Below, piece by piece: positions 33,066 to 39,696 of a DNA stretch of 39,696 nucleotides. Position numbers and translations under genes: made by a program. The number at the start of each line of letters is the position of its first letter. Position 1 is the first letter of the stretch. The notes beneath the pieces are model-generated. The model made no database searches. It was given only the letters and a program-made list of their open reading frames with translations, and had not been told where the DNA came from. Source of the DNA: an uncultured Clostridia bacterium (GTDB lineage Bacteria; Bacillota; Clostridia; Oscillospirales; Butyricicoccaceae); the NCBI GenBank assembly GCA_910589115.1, contig CAJUSB010000016.1:1-39696 (forward strand), in the 5' to 3' direction.

Positions 33066-35861
33066 TCAGACGCCTGCGAGCTCCAGCAGCTCGGAAGTGT
33101 TCAAAATATGGCTTTCCCGTATTTCCCCTCTACCGTTATCAAAGAAAAGTTTGCCATCCGCCGTTACATCGCAGAGACCGGGCAGACGGGCAAGGGTTTC
33201 ACACTGGCGATTCATCAGCACACCATAGTGCCCGAACTGGGATGTTATATACTGGGCAACCAAATACTCCCCCGCCTGCGTGACATAAGCAAGATAGTCA
33301 TCACTGCCGAGTGTGCGGATCAGCTCGCCGGTTTCGCGGTCATAGGCGGCTGGCTCGCCATGCAGAGGCGATTCGATACGGAGTTCCTCCGTCAAATAGG
33401 TCTCATCCAGACTGCCGTCCGGCGCTTCGCCCGCTTCCTCGCCTGTCTGGTGTCCATCGGCTGCCGAATAGGTGCGCCGCAGACCGCTGTTGTAGATAAC
33501 CTCAAGATAACTATTGCTGCCGTCGCGGCGGTACTGTACGTCATAGACCTCGCCTGCGTCTGGAATCCATACCTCAGCCCGCACCCCCTCGCGTCCATAA
33601 ATACGGAAGCTGTCAAACTGGAAGAGGGTCAGCGTTTCGCCATCGGCGCTGACGCGAGCCTCCTCGTGGGGCCAGTCCGCGTCATAAGTGAAAAGCGGCA
33701 TAGATTCCGGCGTGGTCAGGCAGCATAGCCGTACCTCCTGCGCGTCACGTGTTGCAGCGGCCACAACGCCGTCCTCCAGCAAAAGGAAATCCGCACGGCC
33801 TTCAAATGCGCCAAGAGGTTCGGCTTCGCTGTCAAAGGCCGACAACGTGCCATCCTTGCACGCAGCTACGGTATACCCGCCTCGTGAAGCAAAAACAGTC
33901 ACGTCACTGTCGGTATTGGCAGCTGGCTGCTGCTCGCCGGTCACAGGGTCAATGGTGACAATCACATTCTCCTGTGCAAGCCGAACACCCTCCGCGTCGG
34001 CTTGTATAAGGTAAGGCAGGATGCCCTGAAATCCACCCGTTTGCATCCATGCGGCAGTGTCAACTACGGCAAAGGCCGAGCTTCCGCTATTCGCGGGTGT
34101 GTAAGCGGTATAAGCGAAGCAGTCCCCAAAAAAGCCGCCCGAAAAACCGGTAAATTCCGAGCCGTCATAGAGCGTAACGGTGTCAGAGCTTTCTAAATCA
34201 AACAGCTTTAGCGTTCCGCCGGGAAAGCTGGCAGCAAGTACCCCGGCATCACCGCGCAGCGCGAGCAGCTGCCTGCCGCTGTCTGCAAAAAGGTCATTCA
34301 CAACGGCTTGACGTTGCAGGCCGTCAAAATCGACAGTGCGGAGCGCCGAGCCATCCGCAACACGGTAAAGGACGGCAGCAGCGCCTTTGGAATCAACAGC
34401 ACAAACGGTTGATTCATCAGCGGTCAGGGTAAGCTCGCCCGCAGGCGCACCCGTCCACAACACATTCCCGGCAGCAGCGTCATAGGCCGTCACCCCCTCT
34501 GCACCGGCATAAAGCAGGGTATCCGCACCCGTCCAAACTACATCAGCGCGGGCCATGGGCGCGGCTTCCAGAGATGCGGCTATCTCGCCCGTGTCAGTGT
34601 TTATGACCAGCACTTTCCCATTACAGACAACGGCAAGCCGGCTGCCATTCGGCGCAAGCGCCAGCGAAATTGGCGCTCCCGGCAGCGGCACTACGCGCTC
34701 CGCACGAAAACCCTCGAATACATCGTAAACGCCAAGCGCCGCAGTCAGCACGGTCTGCGCCCGAGGTGCGCTCGCCGGTTCCCCAAGCGAAAGGGCCGAT
34801 GCAGCAAGCGCAGCGGCACGGTCAACATCACCGCCTCTCAAGGCTTCTTCGGCATCGGTCACAGCTGCAAGCGCCTCTCTCCGCAGACGTTCCGCAGCCT
34901 CCGCCTGTTCGGAAAAGGCACGGGCGGCAGCCTGTTCACGCTCAAGCTGCCGCAATCCCCAAAAAGAAGATGCAGCTCCACCTGCAAACAACACTGCAAG
35001 CGCTGTTGCAGTGACCCGCATACAAAGCCGGTGTCTGCGTGTGCGCGGATCATCACGGTGCAGCCGCGCAAAAGCGTCCAACATCTCTGCTGCGGTCTGA
35101 TAACGCTGGTCTGGGTCAGGGGCCATTGCTTTCGCAACAATCGCGGCGAGCGGAGGGCTTACCCCCGGCGTAGTAATCCGGGGCACGTCCTCAGCCCGGC
35201 GGGGGGCACGACGGCCCGTCAGCGCATGATAAAGGGTTGCACCGAGCATATACACATCCGAGCGCACATCGAGCACGCGGGGATGAATGGAAGCATCCTG
35301 CGTCAATTCGGTGTCGCTGTTCTCCGCACGGTAATGCTCTGGCGAGGCATAACCGATAGAATAGCCCACACTTACGGATCCACTCTCGCCAAGCGCCAAC
35401 GCAATATTGAAGTCGATCAGGCATACCGTGTTTTCTGGCGTTATCATCACATTAGCCGGTTTAATGTCCGCATGAAGAATACCGTGCGGAGGACGGCTGT
35501 GCAGATAGCAAAGCGCCTCAAGCAGCTGGCAGGCCCACTCCACTACCTGCCGCTGTGACGGCAGCTCGCCGCGTACAAGCAATTTATCCAGGCTCTCCCC
35601 CTCGATATAATCCATCACCGTGTAGACCGTGTCACGCTGTGCCACGAAGTCGTACACCTGCGGAATGTAGCGGTGGCTTAAATTCTTGAGCGCGTCAACC
35701 TCTCGGCGAAGCGTTTCTGTTTTGGCCCGCAGCGAACGCTTATCCGCTTTGAGTACCACTTCCTTTTTCAGCCGCAGATGCTTTCCAAGATATACCACGC
35801 CTGCACCGCCGGAACCGATTTCCCTGATAATTTCGTAGGTATCCGCAATGATTGTTCCCAT
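33066..35861 (-). CDS. Transmembrane Ser/Thr kinase with beta-propeller-like extracellular part
   Basis: Protein of 931 residues. The N-terminal kinase domain (1-270) has the glycine loop GSGGAGVVYLG, Lys38 in VVLKADK, the catalytic HADIKPANVM (Asp132; HAD instead of HRD), LIDFNIA (DFN instead of DFG) and YASPEHY. Catalytic Lys and Asp are present, so activity is likely, but the missing Arg marks a non-RD kinase. A membrane helix near 285-310 leads to a coiled, alanine-rich segment and about 550 residues of repeated WD/PQQ-like blades (LALAPNGSRLAVVCNGKVLV, VLWTGAPAGELTLTADESTV). It may be the counterpart of the pseudokinase EssB. AGGAGG lies 5 bases before the ATG. Ligand unknown. Confidence 0.88.
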   Translation of the reverse strand: MGTIIADTYEIIREIGSGGAGVVYLGKHLRLKKEVVLKADKRSLRAKTETLRREVDALKNLSHRYIPQVYDFVAQRDTVYTVMDYIEGESLDKLLVRGELPSQRQVVEWACQLLEALCYLHSRPPHGILHADIKPANVMITPENTVCLIDFNIALALGESGSVSVGYSIGYASPEHYRAENSDTELTQDASIHPRVLDVRSDVYMLGATLYHALTGRRAPRRAEDVPRITTPGVSPPLAAIVAKAMAPDPDQRYQTAAEMLDAFARLHRDDPRTRRHRLCMRVTATALAVLFAGGAASSFWGLRQLEREQAAARAFSEQAEAAERLRREALAAVTDAEEALRGGDVDRAAALAASALSLGEPASAPRAQTVLTAALGVYDVFEGFRAERVVPLPGAPISLALAPNGSRLAVVCNGKVLVINTDTGEIAASLEAAPMARADVVWTGADTLLYAGAEGVTAYDAAAGNVLWTGAPAGELTLTADESTVCAVDSKGAAAVLYRVADGSALRTVDFDGLQRQAVVNDLFADSGRQLLALRGDAGVLAASFPGGTLKLFDLESSDTVTLYDGSEFTGFSGGFFGDCFAYTAYTPANSGSSAFAVVDTAAWMQTGGFQGILPYLIQADAEGVRLAQENVIVTIDPVTGEQQPAANTDSDVTVFASRGGYTVAACKDGTLSAFDSEAEPLGAFEGRADFLLLEDGVVAAATRDAQEVRLCCLTTPESMPLFTYDADWPHEEARVSADGETLTLFQFDSFRIYGREGVRAEVWIPDAGEVYDVQYRRDGSNSYLEVIYNSGLRRTYSAADGHQTGEEAGEAPDGSLDETYLTEELRIESPLHGEPAAYDRETGELIRTLGSDDYLAYVTQAGEYLVAQYITSQFGHYGVLMNRQCETLARLPGLCDVTADGKLFFDNGRGEIRESHILNTSELLELAGV

Positions 35862-35874
35862 AAAGTCCTCCTAG

Positions 35875-36057
35875 TCAGCGCCGCGGCTTCTGCCTGTCGC
35901 TGTAAAGCTCACCGTACTCTTCCTCAAGCACGCGGCGCAGCCACTGGCCTGATGCTGTGAAGACTGCACACACCACAATACTGCAAACTACCGCCGCCCC
36001 CATTGCCGCAATGCCGCCATACAGCAGCCACTGGCCAATGCTCCATGTACTCATCAT
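35875..36057 (-). CDS. Small single-pass membrane peptide, first gene of T7SS locus
   Basis: Protein of 60 residues: a short N-terminus (MMSTWSIGQWLLYG), one hydrophobic helix (IAAMGAAVVCSIVVCAVFTA) and a charged C-terminal helix (RRVLEEEYGELYSDRQKPRR). A clear GGGAGGAG lies 8 bases before the first of two ATGs at 36057. It ends 13 bases before the kinase gene, so they should be co-transcribed. It has the size and layout of small membrane parts of secretion machines such as EssA, but without recognisable similarity. The much longer upstream frame is the regulatory region. Translation is likely; function unknown. Confidence 0.75.
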   Translation of the reverse strand: MMSTWSIGQWLLYGGIAAMGAAVVCSIVVCAVFTASGQWLRRVLEEEYGELYSDRQKPRR

Positions 36058-36607
36058 TGCTGTATCTCCTCCCGCTAAAACGAAAATATGTGACGGTTTC
36101 CCAAATTGTTTACCGTCTGTTGCAGTCAAAAGCCCAACTGCTGCTTTCGGACAACTTACAAAAAAGTTTACATTTCTGTAAGACGGGTTCTTTTTTGCAA
36201 AAATCGCAAAAAAACTTGTAAAATGACGAAATATGTGGTAATATAGTTTCATAACATGTAAGTCGAGACCCTTGTGGGAAAGTAAACATTCTTGTAAGCA
36301 AAATCCAGCAGGATTCGCTTTTTTGCGGGTTTCTGCACGATTACAAAAGGTTTTTAGCACGATACCGCATCATTTGGCGGCTGTGGTTCCTGCAATTTTA
36401 CAAAATATCTGTACGCCGATTGACTCTGCCGCGTTTCGAGAACGATTCAGGCACCTTACAAAATCCTTTATACCGTATTTGCATCGAAACAAACTTTTGA
36501 TTTCTGCATTTCTAATTGATGTGGCTAATACACCTTTTTCCTGTAAACTTTCCCCAAAATTCTCAAAACGCAATGATATAACCTTTTATTATAATTTTCA
36601 CACTGCA
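36058..36607. promoter_or_regulatory. Upstream region of T7SS locus with array of TTACA/TGTAA boxes
   Basis: A gene-free 550-base region. It has about eleven boxes related to CTTACAAAA or its complement TTTTGTAAG and to GTTTAC/GTAAAC: on the plus strand at 36108, 36155, 36166, 36176, 36215, 36256, 36281, 36291, 36340, 36396, 36455 and 36541. Three direct copies (TTACAAAA at 36341, 36398, 36456) are 57 and 58 bases apart. The pair 36155-36182 is an inverted repeat. No classic promoter was found; a weak -10 TATAAA is seen at about 36468 on the minus strand. The locus LytTR regulator is a candidate binder, by inference. Confidence 0.55.
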
Positions 36608-36651
36608 AAAAGCCCTTGAAAGTGTAATCCAATGCACTTTCAAGGGCTTTT
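36608..36651. terminator. Strong bidirectional terminator
   Basis: A perfect 17-bp stem (AAAAGCCCTTGAAAGTG with CACTTTCAAGGGCTTTT) and a 10-base loop, with T-runs on both strands. It ends the minus-strand RecD2 operon and insulates the type VII locus from it. Confidence 0.92.
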
Positions 36652-36716
36652 CTTTACTATATTTACTTAAAACGCGTCACCGCACCAGAACTTTCAAAAG
36701 AACTTTCCGCATACTG

Positions 36717-36748
36717 AACCGGCCCGCCAAAAGCGCGGCGGGCCGGTT
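36717..36748. repeat. Isolated hairpin 2 of the repeat family
   Basis: A perfect 12-bp stem (AACCGGCCCGCC with GGCGGGCCGGTT) with the loop AAAAGCGC, lying 30 bases after the RecD2 stop codon. It has the same loop start and stem position as hairpin 2 in copies 1 to 4 but without the rest of the element. Confidence 0.7.
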
Positions 36749-36778
36749 CGTAAAAGCTGTATATACGATTACAATTGT

Positions 36779-39109
36779 CTATTTTTCTGCCGGATCGGTT
36801 TCCTCATGAGTACGGTCAGGCTCCGGAAGTTCCACAATGGTCTCTGATGTAATCGGTTCGGTTGTAACGCCTCTCAAGCGCAGCTTGAGCGCTGAATAGC
36901 GGCGGCCGCGTTTGCCGTTGTCAATCATATCGTGCAAAACATCGGGGGAACCAACAATAACGAGCAATTTTTTCGCGCGGGTAATTGCCGTATAAAGGAT
37001 ATTGCGTGTCAGGAGGCGGGCATTAGTGCCGGGAGCGAGTGCAACGACAACCGCATCGAATTCGCTGCCTTGAGCCTTATGTACAGTCATAGCATAGGCA
37101 AGCTCCAGCTCACCCAGCATATCATAGGTATAGGTTGCCAGTTTGTCATCGAAACGCACGCTGAGACACTCTTGCTCGGGGAATATCTGTATAATTTCGC
37201 CAACGTCGCCGTTAAACATCCCGCAGCCTGAATCGCTGCCGTCCATACGGTCCCACACGATATCATAATTATTGCGTACCTGCATCACCCGGTCGCCAGT
37301 GCGGAAGATGGTATCACCAAACCGTTTTTCTGCTTTCCCATCGGACGGCGGATTTAATACTTCTTGCAAGGTACGGTTCAGCTGCATAGTACCCGCGCCT
37401 TGCCGCCGTGAGGGGGACAGCACCTGTATCTGTGACGGCGTAAAGCCGTAATGGCGCGGCAAGCGTACTGCGCACAGGCTTGCCACGGTATCAATAATAT
37501 CTGCTGCACTCGACTTACGCATGATGAAAAAATCCCCGTCTTTCCCGGATGCGACAGGCATTTGTCCCATGTTAATGGCATGTGCGTTCATAACGATATC
37601 GCTTTCCTGTGCCTGCCGGAAAATCTCTTTCAGCTGGATCGTCGGCACACGGCGGGAAGCGATTACATCCCGCAGGAAATTGCCTGGCCCAACCGGCGGC
37701 AGCTGATCCGCATCGCCGACCAGCACCAGCCGTGCCCCATGAGGCAGGGCCTCGACCAGTGCCTGCATGAGTTGGATATCCACCATGGAGACCTCGTCCA
37801 GGATGACGGCGTCGCATTCCAATGGATTTGTGCGGCAGCGCTGGAAGCCCAGGCGGCCAAAACCGCCCTGATATCCGGCCTCCAGGAGACGGTGAATGGT
37901 TTTTGCTTCCATGCCGCACAGTTCGGACAGGCGTTTGGCCGCGCGGCCTGTTGGGGCAGCCAGCACGACATTCAGGCCGAGTGCTTCCAGTATCCGCACC
38001 ATGCCGTGCACGGTCGTGCTTTTGCCGGTACCGGGCCCGCCGGTCAGAATGACCAGGCCATTTTTTGCGGCTGCTGCGATCGCTTCCCGTTGAAGCGGTG
38101 CATATTTGAGGTCGTTGTCGGTTTCGAGTGCGGTCATCAGCTCTTCCACATCGAAATCGTATTGATAATTGTTTTCTGCCATGCGGGAAAGGTTTTCGGT
38201 CAAATAGAGTTCAGCCTCGTGCATGGCGCGTAAATAAACAACATCCTTTCTGTTCAGCAGCTCACGCACCAGCTGGCCCTGTTCTGTGAGACGGAGAATG
38301 CTCTGCATGAGATGTTGGGTGGTGATGGGGGAATTCTGCCCTGAAAGGAGCCGTATTGTGGTATCAACGACCTTTTGGGTTGTGATAAAGGAATGCCCGT
38401 TATCCAGGTTTGCGGTCATGGTATAAAGGATGCCTGCATCTGCACGCTCAGGCGCCAGCATAGAGATACCGAGACCGGCTGCCAGCGTGTCCACCACCCT
38501 AAAGTCTACTTTGAAGTAGTCATCGCAAAGTAGGAAGGGATTCGCGGTCAGTGCATCGACTGCGGCTGTCCCCAGCCGTTTATACAGCCGGGCGGTCAGC
38601 TCAAGGGGCAGCTCGTGTTCGCTTAGGAAGTCCATCAGCTGACGCAGCTCGGATTGTTCTTGGAACTGCCGTCCGATATCCCTTGCTTTTTTGGGGGTAA
38701 TTCCCCGGATATCGGTCAATCGTTCGGGGTCGTCGGTGAGGATGCGGAAGGTATCCTCACCGAAGGTTTTGGCGATGCGGGCAGCGAGGCGGGGGCCGAT
38801 GCCTTTAATGAGGCCTGACCCCAGATAATCGGCAATGCCTTTGGTGCTGGTTGGCAGGTTGCGTTCAAAGCTGTCGGCAGCAAACTGGTCGCCGTAGGAT
38901 GGATGGCTGACCCATTTGCCGCTGAGGGTGAGTTCTTCACCTACGCCGACGTTTGGCAGGCAGCCGGTCGCGGTGATTTCCTCACCGTCCGGCGCATTCA
39001 TGCGGAGGACGGAATAGCCGTTTTCCGCATTATAAAAGACGATCTGCGTAACGGAGCCGCTGACCATTTCTTCCTGATTGCTGCTGATTGATTCCTGTAA
39101 TTCCTGCAT
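36779..39109 (-). CDS. recD2: RecD2-type SF1 DNA helicase
   Basis: ATP-dependent 5'-3' DNA helicase of 776 residues, the stand-alone RecD2 form found in bacteria without RecBC use; it acts in repair and replication fork maintenance. An N-terminal OB-like region (VSGSVTQIVFYNAENGYSVL) is followed by a helix-hairpin-helix region (GIGPRLAARIAKTFGED, IRGITPKKARDI). Helicase motifs are LTGGPGTGKSTT (Walker A), APTGRAAKRLSE, ILDEVSMVD (Walker B), LVGDADQLPPVG, LKEIFRQA and YAMTVHKAQGSEFDAVV. The C-terminus is acidic. The length is usual. The ribosome binding site (GACGGGA) is weak; MVSGSV (39067) is an alternative start. It follows the small membrane protein gene by 21 bases. Confidence 0.95.
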   Translation of the reverse strand: MQELQESISSNQEEMVSGSVTQIVFYNAENGYSVLRMNAPDGEEITATGCLPNVGVGEELTLSGKWVSHPSYGDQFAADSFERNLPTSTKGIADYLGSGLIKGIGPRLAARIAKTFGEDTFRILTDDPERLTDIRGITPKKARDIGRQFQEQSELRQLMDFLSEHELPLELTARLYKRLGTAAVDALTANPFLLCDDYFKVDFRVVDTLAAGLGISMLAPERADAGILYTMTANLDNGHSFITTQKVVDTTIRLLSGQNSPITTQHLMQSILRLTEQGQLVRELLNRKDVVYLRAMHEAELYLTENLSRMAENNYQYDFDVEELMTALETDNDLKYAPLQREAIAAAAKNGLVILTGGPGTGKSTTVHGMVRILEALGLNVVLAAPTGRAAKRLSELCGMEAKTIHRLLEAGYQGGFGRLGFQRCRTNPLECDAVILDEVSMVDIQLMQALVEALPHGARLVLVGDADQLPPVGPGNFLRDVIASRRVPTIQLKEIFRQAQESDIVMNAHAINMGQMPVASGKDGDFFIMRKSSAADIIDTVASLCAVRLPRHYGFTPSQIQVLSPSRRQGAGTMQLNRTLQEVLNPPSDGKAEKRFGDTIFRTGDRVMQVRNNYDIVWDRMDGSDSGCGMFNGDVGEIIQIFPEQECLSVRFDDKLATYTYDMLGELELAYAMTVHKAQGSEFDAVVVALAPGTNARLLTRNILYTAITRAKKLLVIVGSPDVLHDMIDNGKRGRRYSALKLRLRGVTTEPITSETIVELPEPDRTHEETDPAEK

Positions 39110-39130
39110 ATGTGATTCATCCCGTCATTT

Positions 39131-39466
39131 TCATTTTGGGGCAGTCCCGCGGCAATTTTGCTGACAGCGGTCAGGACTGCTTAAAGAGTAGTCTATGTCT
39201 AGTTTCCCTGCGAGCTGCTTTAGAGGCTCGCAGCCTTCACCTGTATCGATGAAGGTAACGGGCAGGCCGGGCAAAAACCGTTGCCTGGCGTGATATGCTG
39301 CCCGCAGAAGGTGTTCTGCGCCGGGGCTGTGGCCATCCAAAAACAGGTACAGTTCGGCGCATTCTTTCGCCTGCGGAAGGCCTGACAACAGTATACCATA
39401 GATTGCCCACAAAATGCAAACAAACCCGACTGCTGCCAGAGAATAAATCAAAAAATCCAAAGCCAT
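39131..39466 (-). CDS. Small membrane protein upstream of recD2
   Basis: Protein of 111 residues with one N-terminal membrane helix (FLIYSLAAVGFVCILWAIYG) and a cytoplasmic part (AELYLFLDGHSPGAEHLLRA, PGLPVTFIDTGEGCEPLKQL). The beginning and end of this part look like a small alpha/beta fold, but no family is recognised. AAGGAGGGG directly touches the ATG at 39466, so the TTG two codons later (39460, 8-base spacing) is a real alternative and the transcript leader is then very short. A promoter lies at 39481-39510. It is co-transcribed with recD2. Confidence 0.7.
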   Translation of the reverse strand: MALDFLIYSLAAVGFVCILWAIYGILLSGLPQAKECAELYLFLDGHSPGAEHLLRAAYHARQRFLPGLPVTFIDTGEGCEPLKQLAGKLDIDYSLSSPDRCQQNCRGTAPK

Positions 39467-39480
39467 CCCCTCCTTGATGC

Positions 39481-39510
39481 AGTATATGCCAAAGCGGAAG
39501 CCCTTGCCAA
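39481..39510 (-). promoter_or_regulatory. Promoter of the recD2 operon
   Basis: Minus strand: TTGGCA (39510-39505), 18-base spacer, TATACT (39486-39481). The start point would be near 39474, right at the ribosome binding site, so the leader is extremely short. Confidence 0.7.
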
Positions 39511-39518
39511 TCGCCTCT

Positions 39519-39696
39519 GCGGCGGGCACCAGAGGGCTCTGCCCTCTGGACTCCCGCTCCTCGCCGGAGGGGCCGCCTATGCGGCGGGCACCAGAGGGCT
39601 CTGCCCTCTGGACTCCCGCTCCTCGCCGGAGGGGCCGCCTATGCGGCGGGCACCAGAGGGCTCTGCCCTCTGGACTCCCGCTCCTCGCCGGAGGGG
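39519..39696 (+). repeat. 62-bp tandem repeats with hairpin core (copy 9)
   Basis: Nearly three head-to-tail units of 62 bp start at 39519, 39581 and 39643; the third is cut by the window edge after 54 bases. The complete units look identical. Each contains hairpin 1 of the repeat family (arms CCAGAGGGC and GCCCTCTGG around TCT; 39529-39549, 39591-39611, 39653-39673). The array probably continues past the window. Confidence 0.9.

Noticed and set aside
36331..36470. Regularly spaced TTACAAAA copies as a CRISPR array
   Set aside because: Only 8-11 bases are shared, repeats are too short, there are just three and no cas genes are present.
36272..36619. 115-codon plus-strand frame in the upstream region of the T7SS locus
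   Set aside because: No ribosome binding site, runs into the terminator stem, and has no recognisable domain; the box array explains the region better.
1..39696. tRNA, rRNA or riboswitch genes
   Set aside because: No cloverleaf, rRNA core or known aptamer motif was recognised in the spacers, though a covariance search was not possible.

Overview
This window looks like chromosome of a Gram-positive clostridium, probably of the Oscillospiraceae/Ruminococcaceae type. That placement is an inference from the strong GGAGG ribosome binding sites, the mid-50s %G+C composition by eye, the clostridial families present (PfoR-like PTS IIC, EFR1 ferredoxin, DUF2461, zinc-dependent phospholipase C-like protein) and the SLH-anchored surface protein. 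Almost every gene lies on the minus strand; the only clear plus-strand gene is the PTS IIC protein at 1838-2956.

Left third (1-14 kb): mostly ordinary chromosome. It holds a DUF2971 protein with a probable CTG start, rpsT, a PTS IIC permease, an AI-2E family transporter, a three-gene operon (DUF2461 / DEDDh exonuclease / repeat-helix membrane protein), a phospholipase C-like protein, a radical SAM protein with a small membrane protein, EFR1 ferredoxin with murD, and an unusual HTH-membrane-HTH-membrane regulator.

Middle and right (14.4-36.1 kb): a minus-strand type VII (ESX/Ess-like) secretion locus of about 22 kb. Read in the direction of transcription it encodes a 60-aa membrane peptide, a transmembrane Ser/Thr kinase with a beta-propeller-like outer half, a 1276-aa SLH surface protein, a membrane-anchored FHA protein, an EssC-type triple ATPase, a LytTR regulator with a degenerate receiver, an EspG-like candidate chaperone, a YukD/EsaB ubiquitin-like protein, a 179-aa helical substrate-like protein, five WXG100 proteins (two paralogous pairs plus a singleton), a vWA-FHA membrane protein, a PP2C phosphatase, a 391-aa glycine-zipper-like putative effector and a DUF4176 protein. 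One kinase, one phosphatase and four FHA modules suggest that secretion is controlled by threonine phosphorylation. I recognise no EsaA or EssA, and the kinase may stand in for the pseudokinase EssB. A 550-base gene-free region upstream carries an array of TTACA/TGTAA boxes.

Right end (36.6-39.7 kb): a strong terminator, a RecD2-type helicase preceded by a small membrane protein, and 62-bp tandem repeats running off the window. A family of G+C-rich intergenic repeats with two hairpins, whose stems vary in a compensating way, occurs at nine places, four of them inside the secretion locus.
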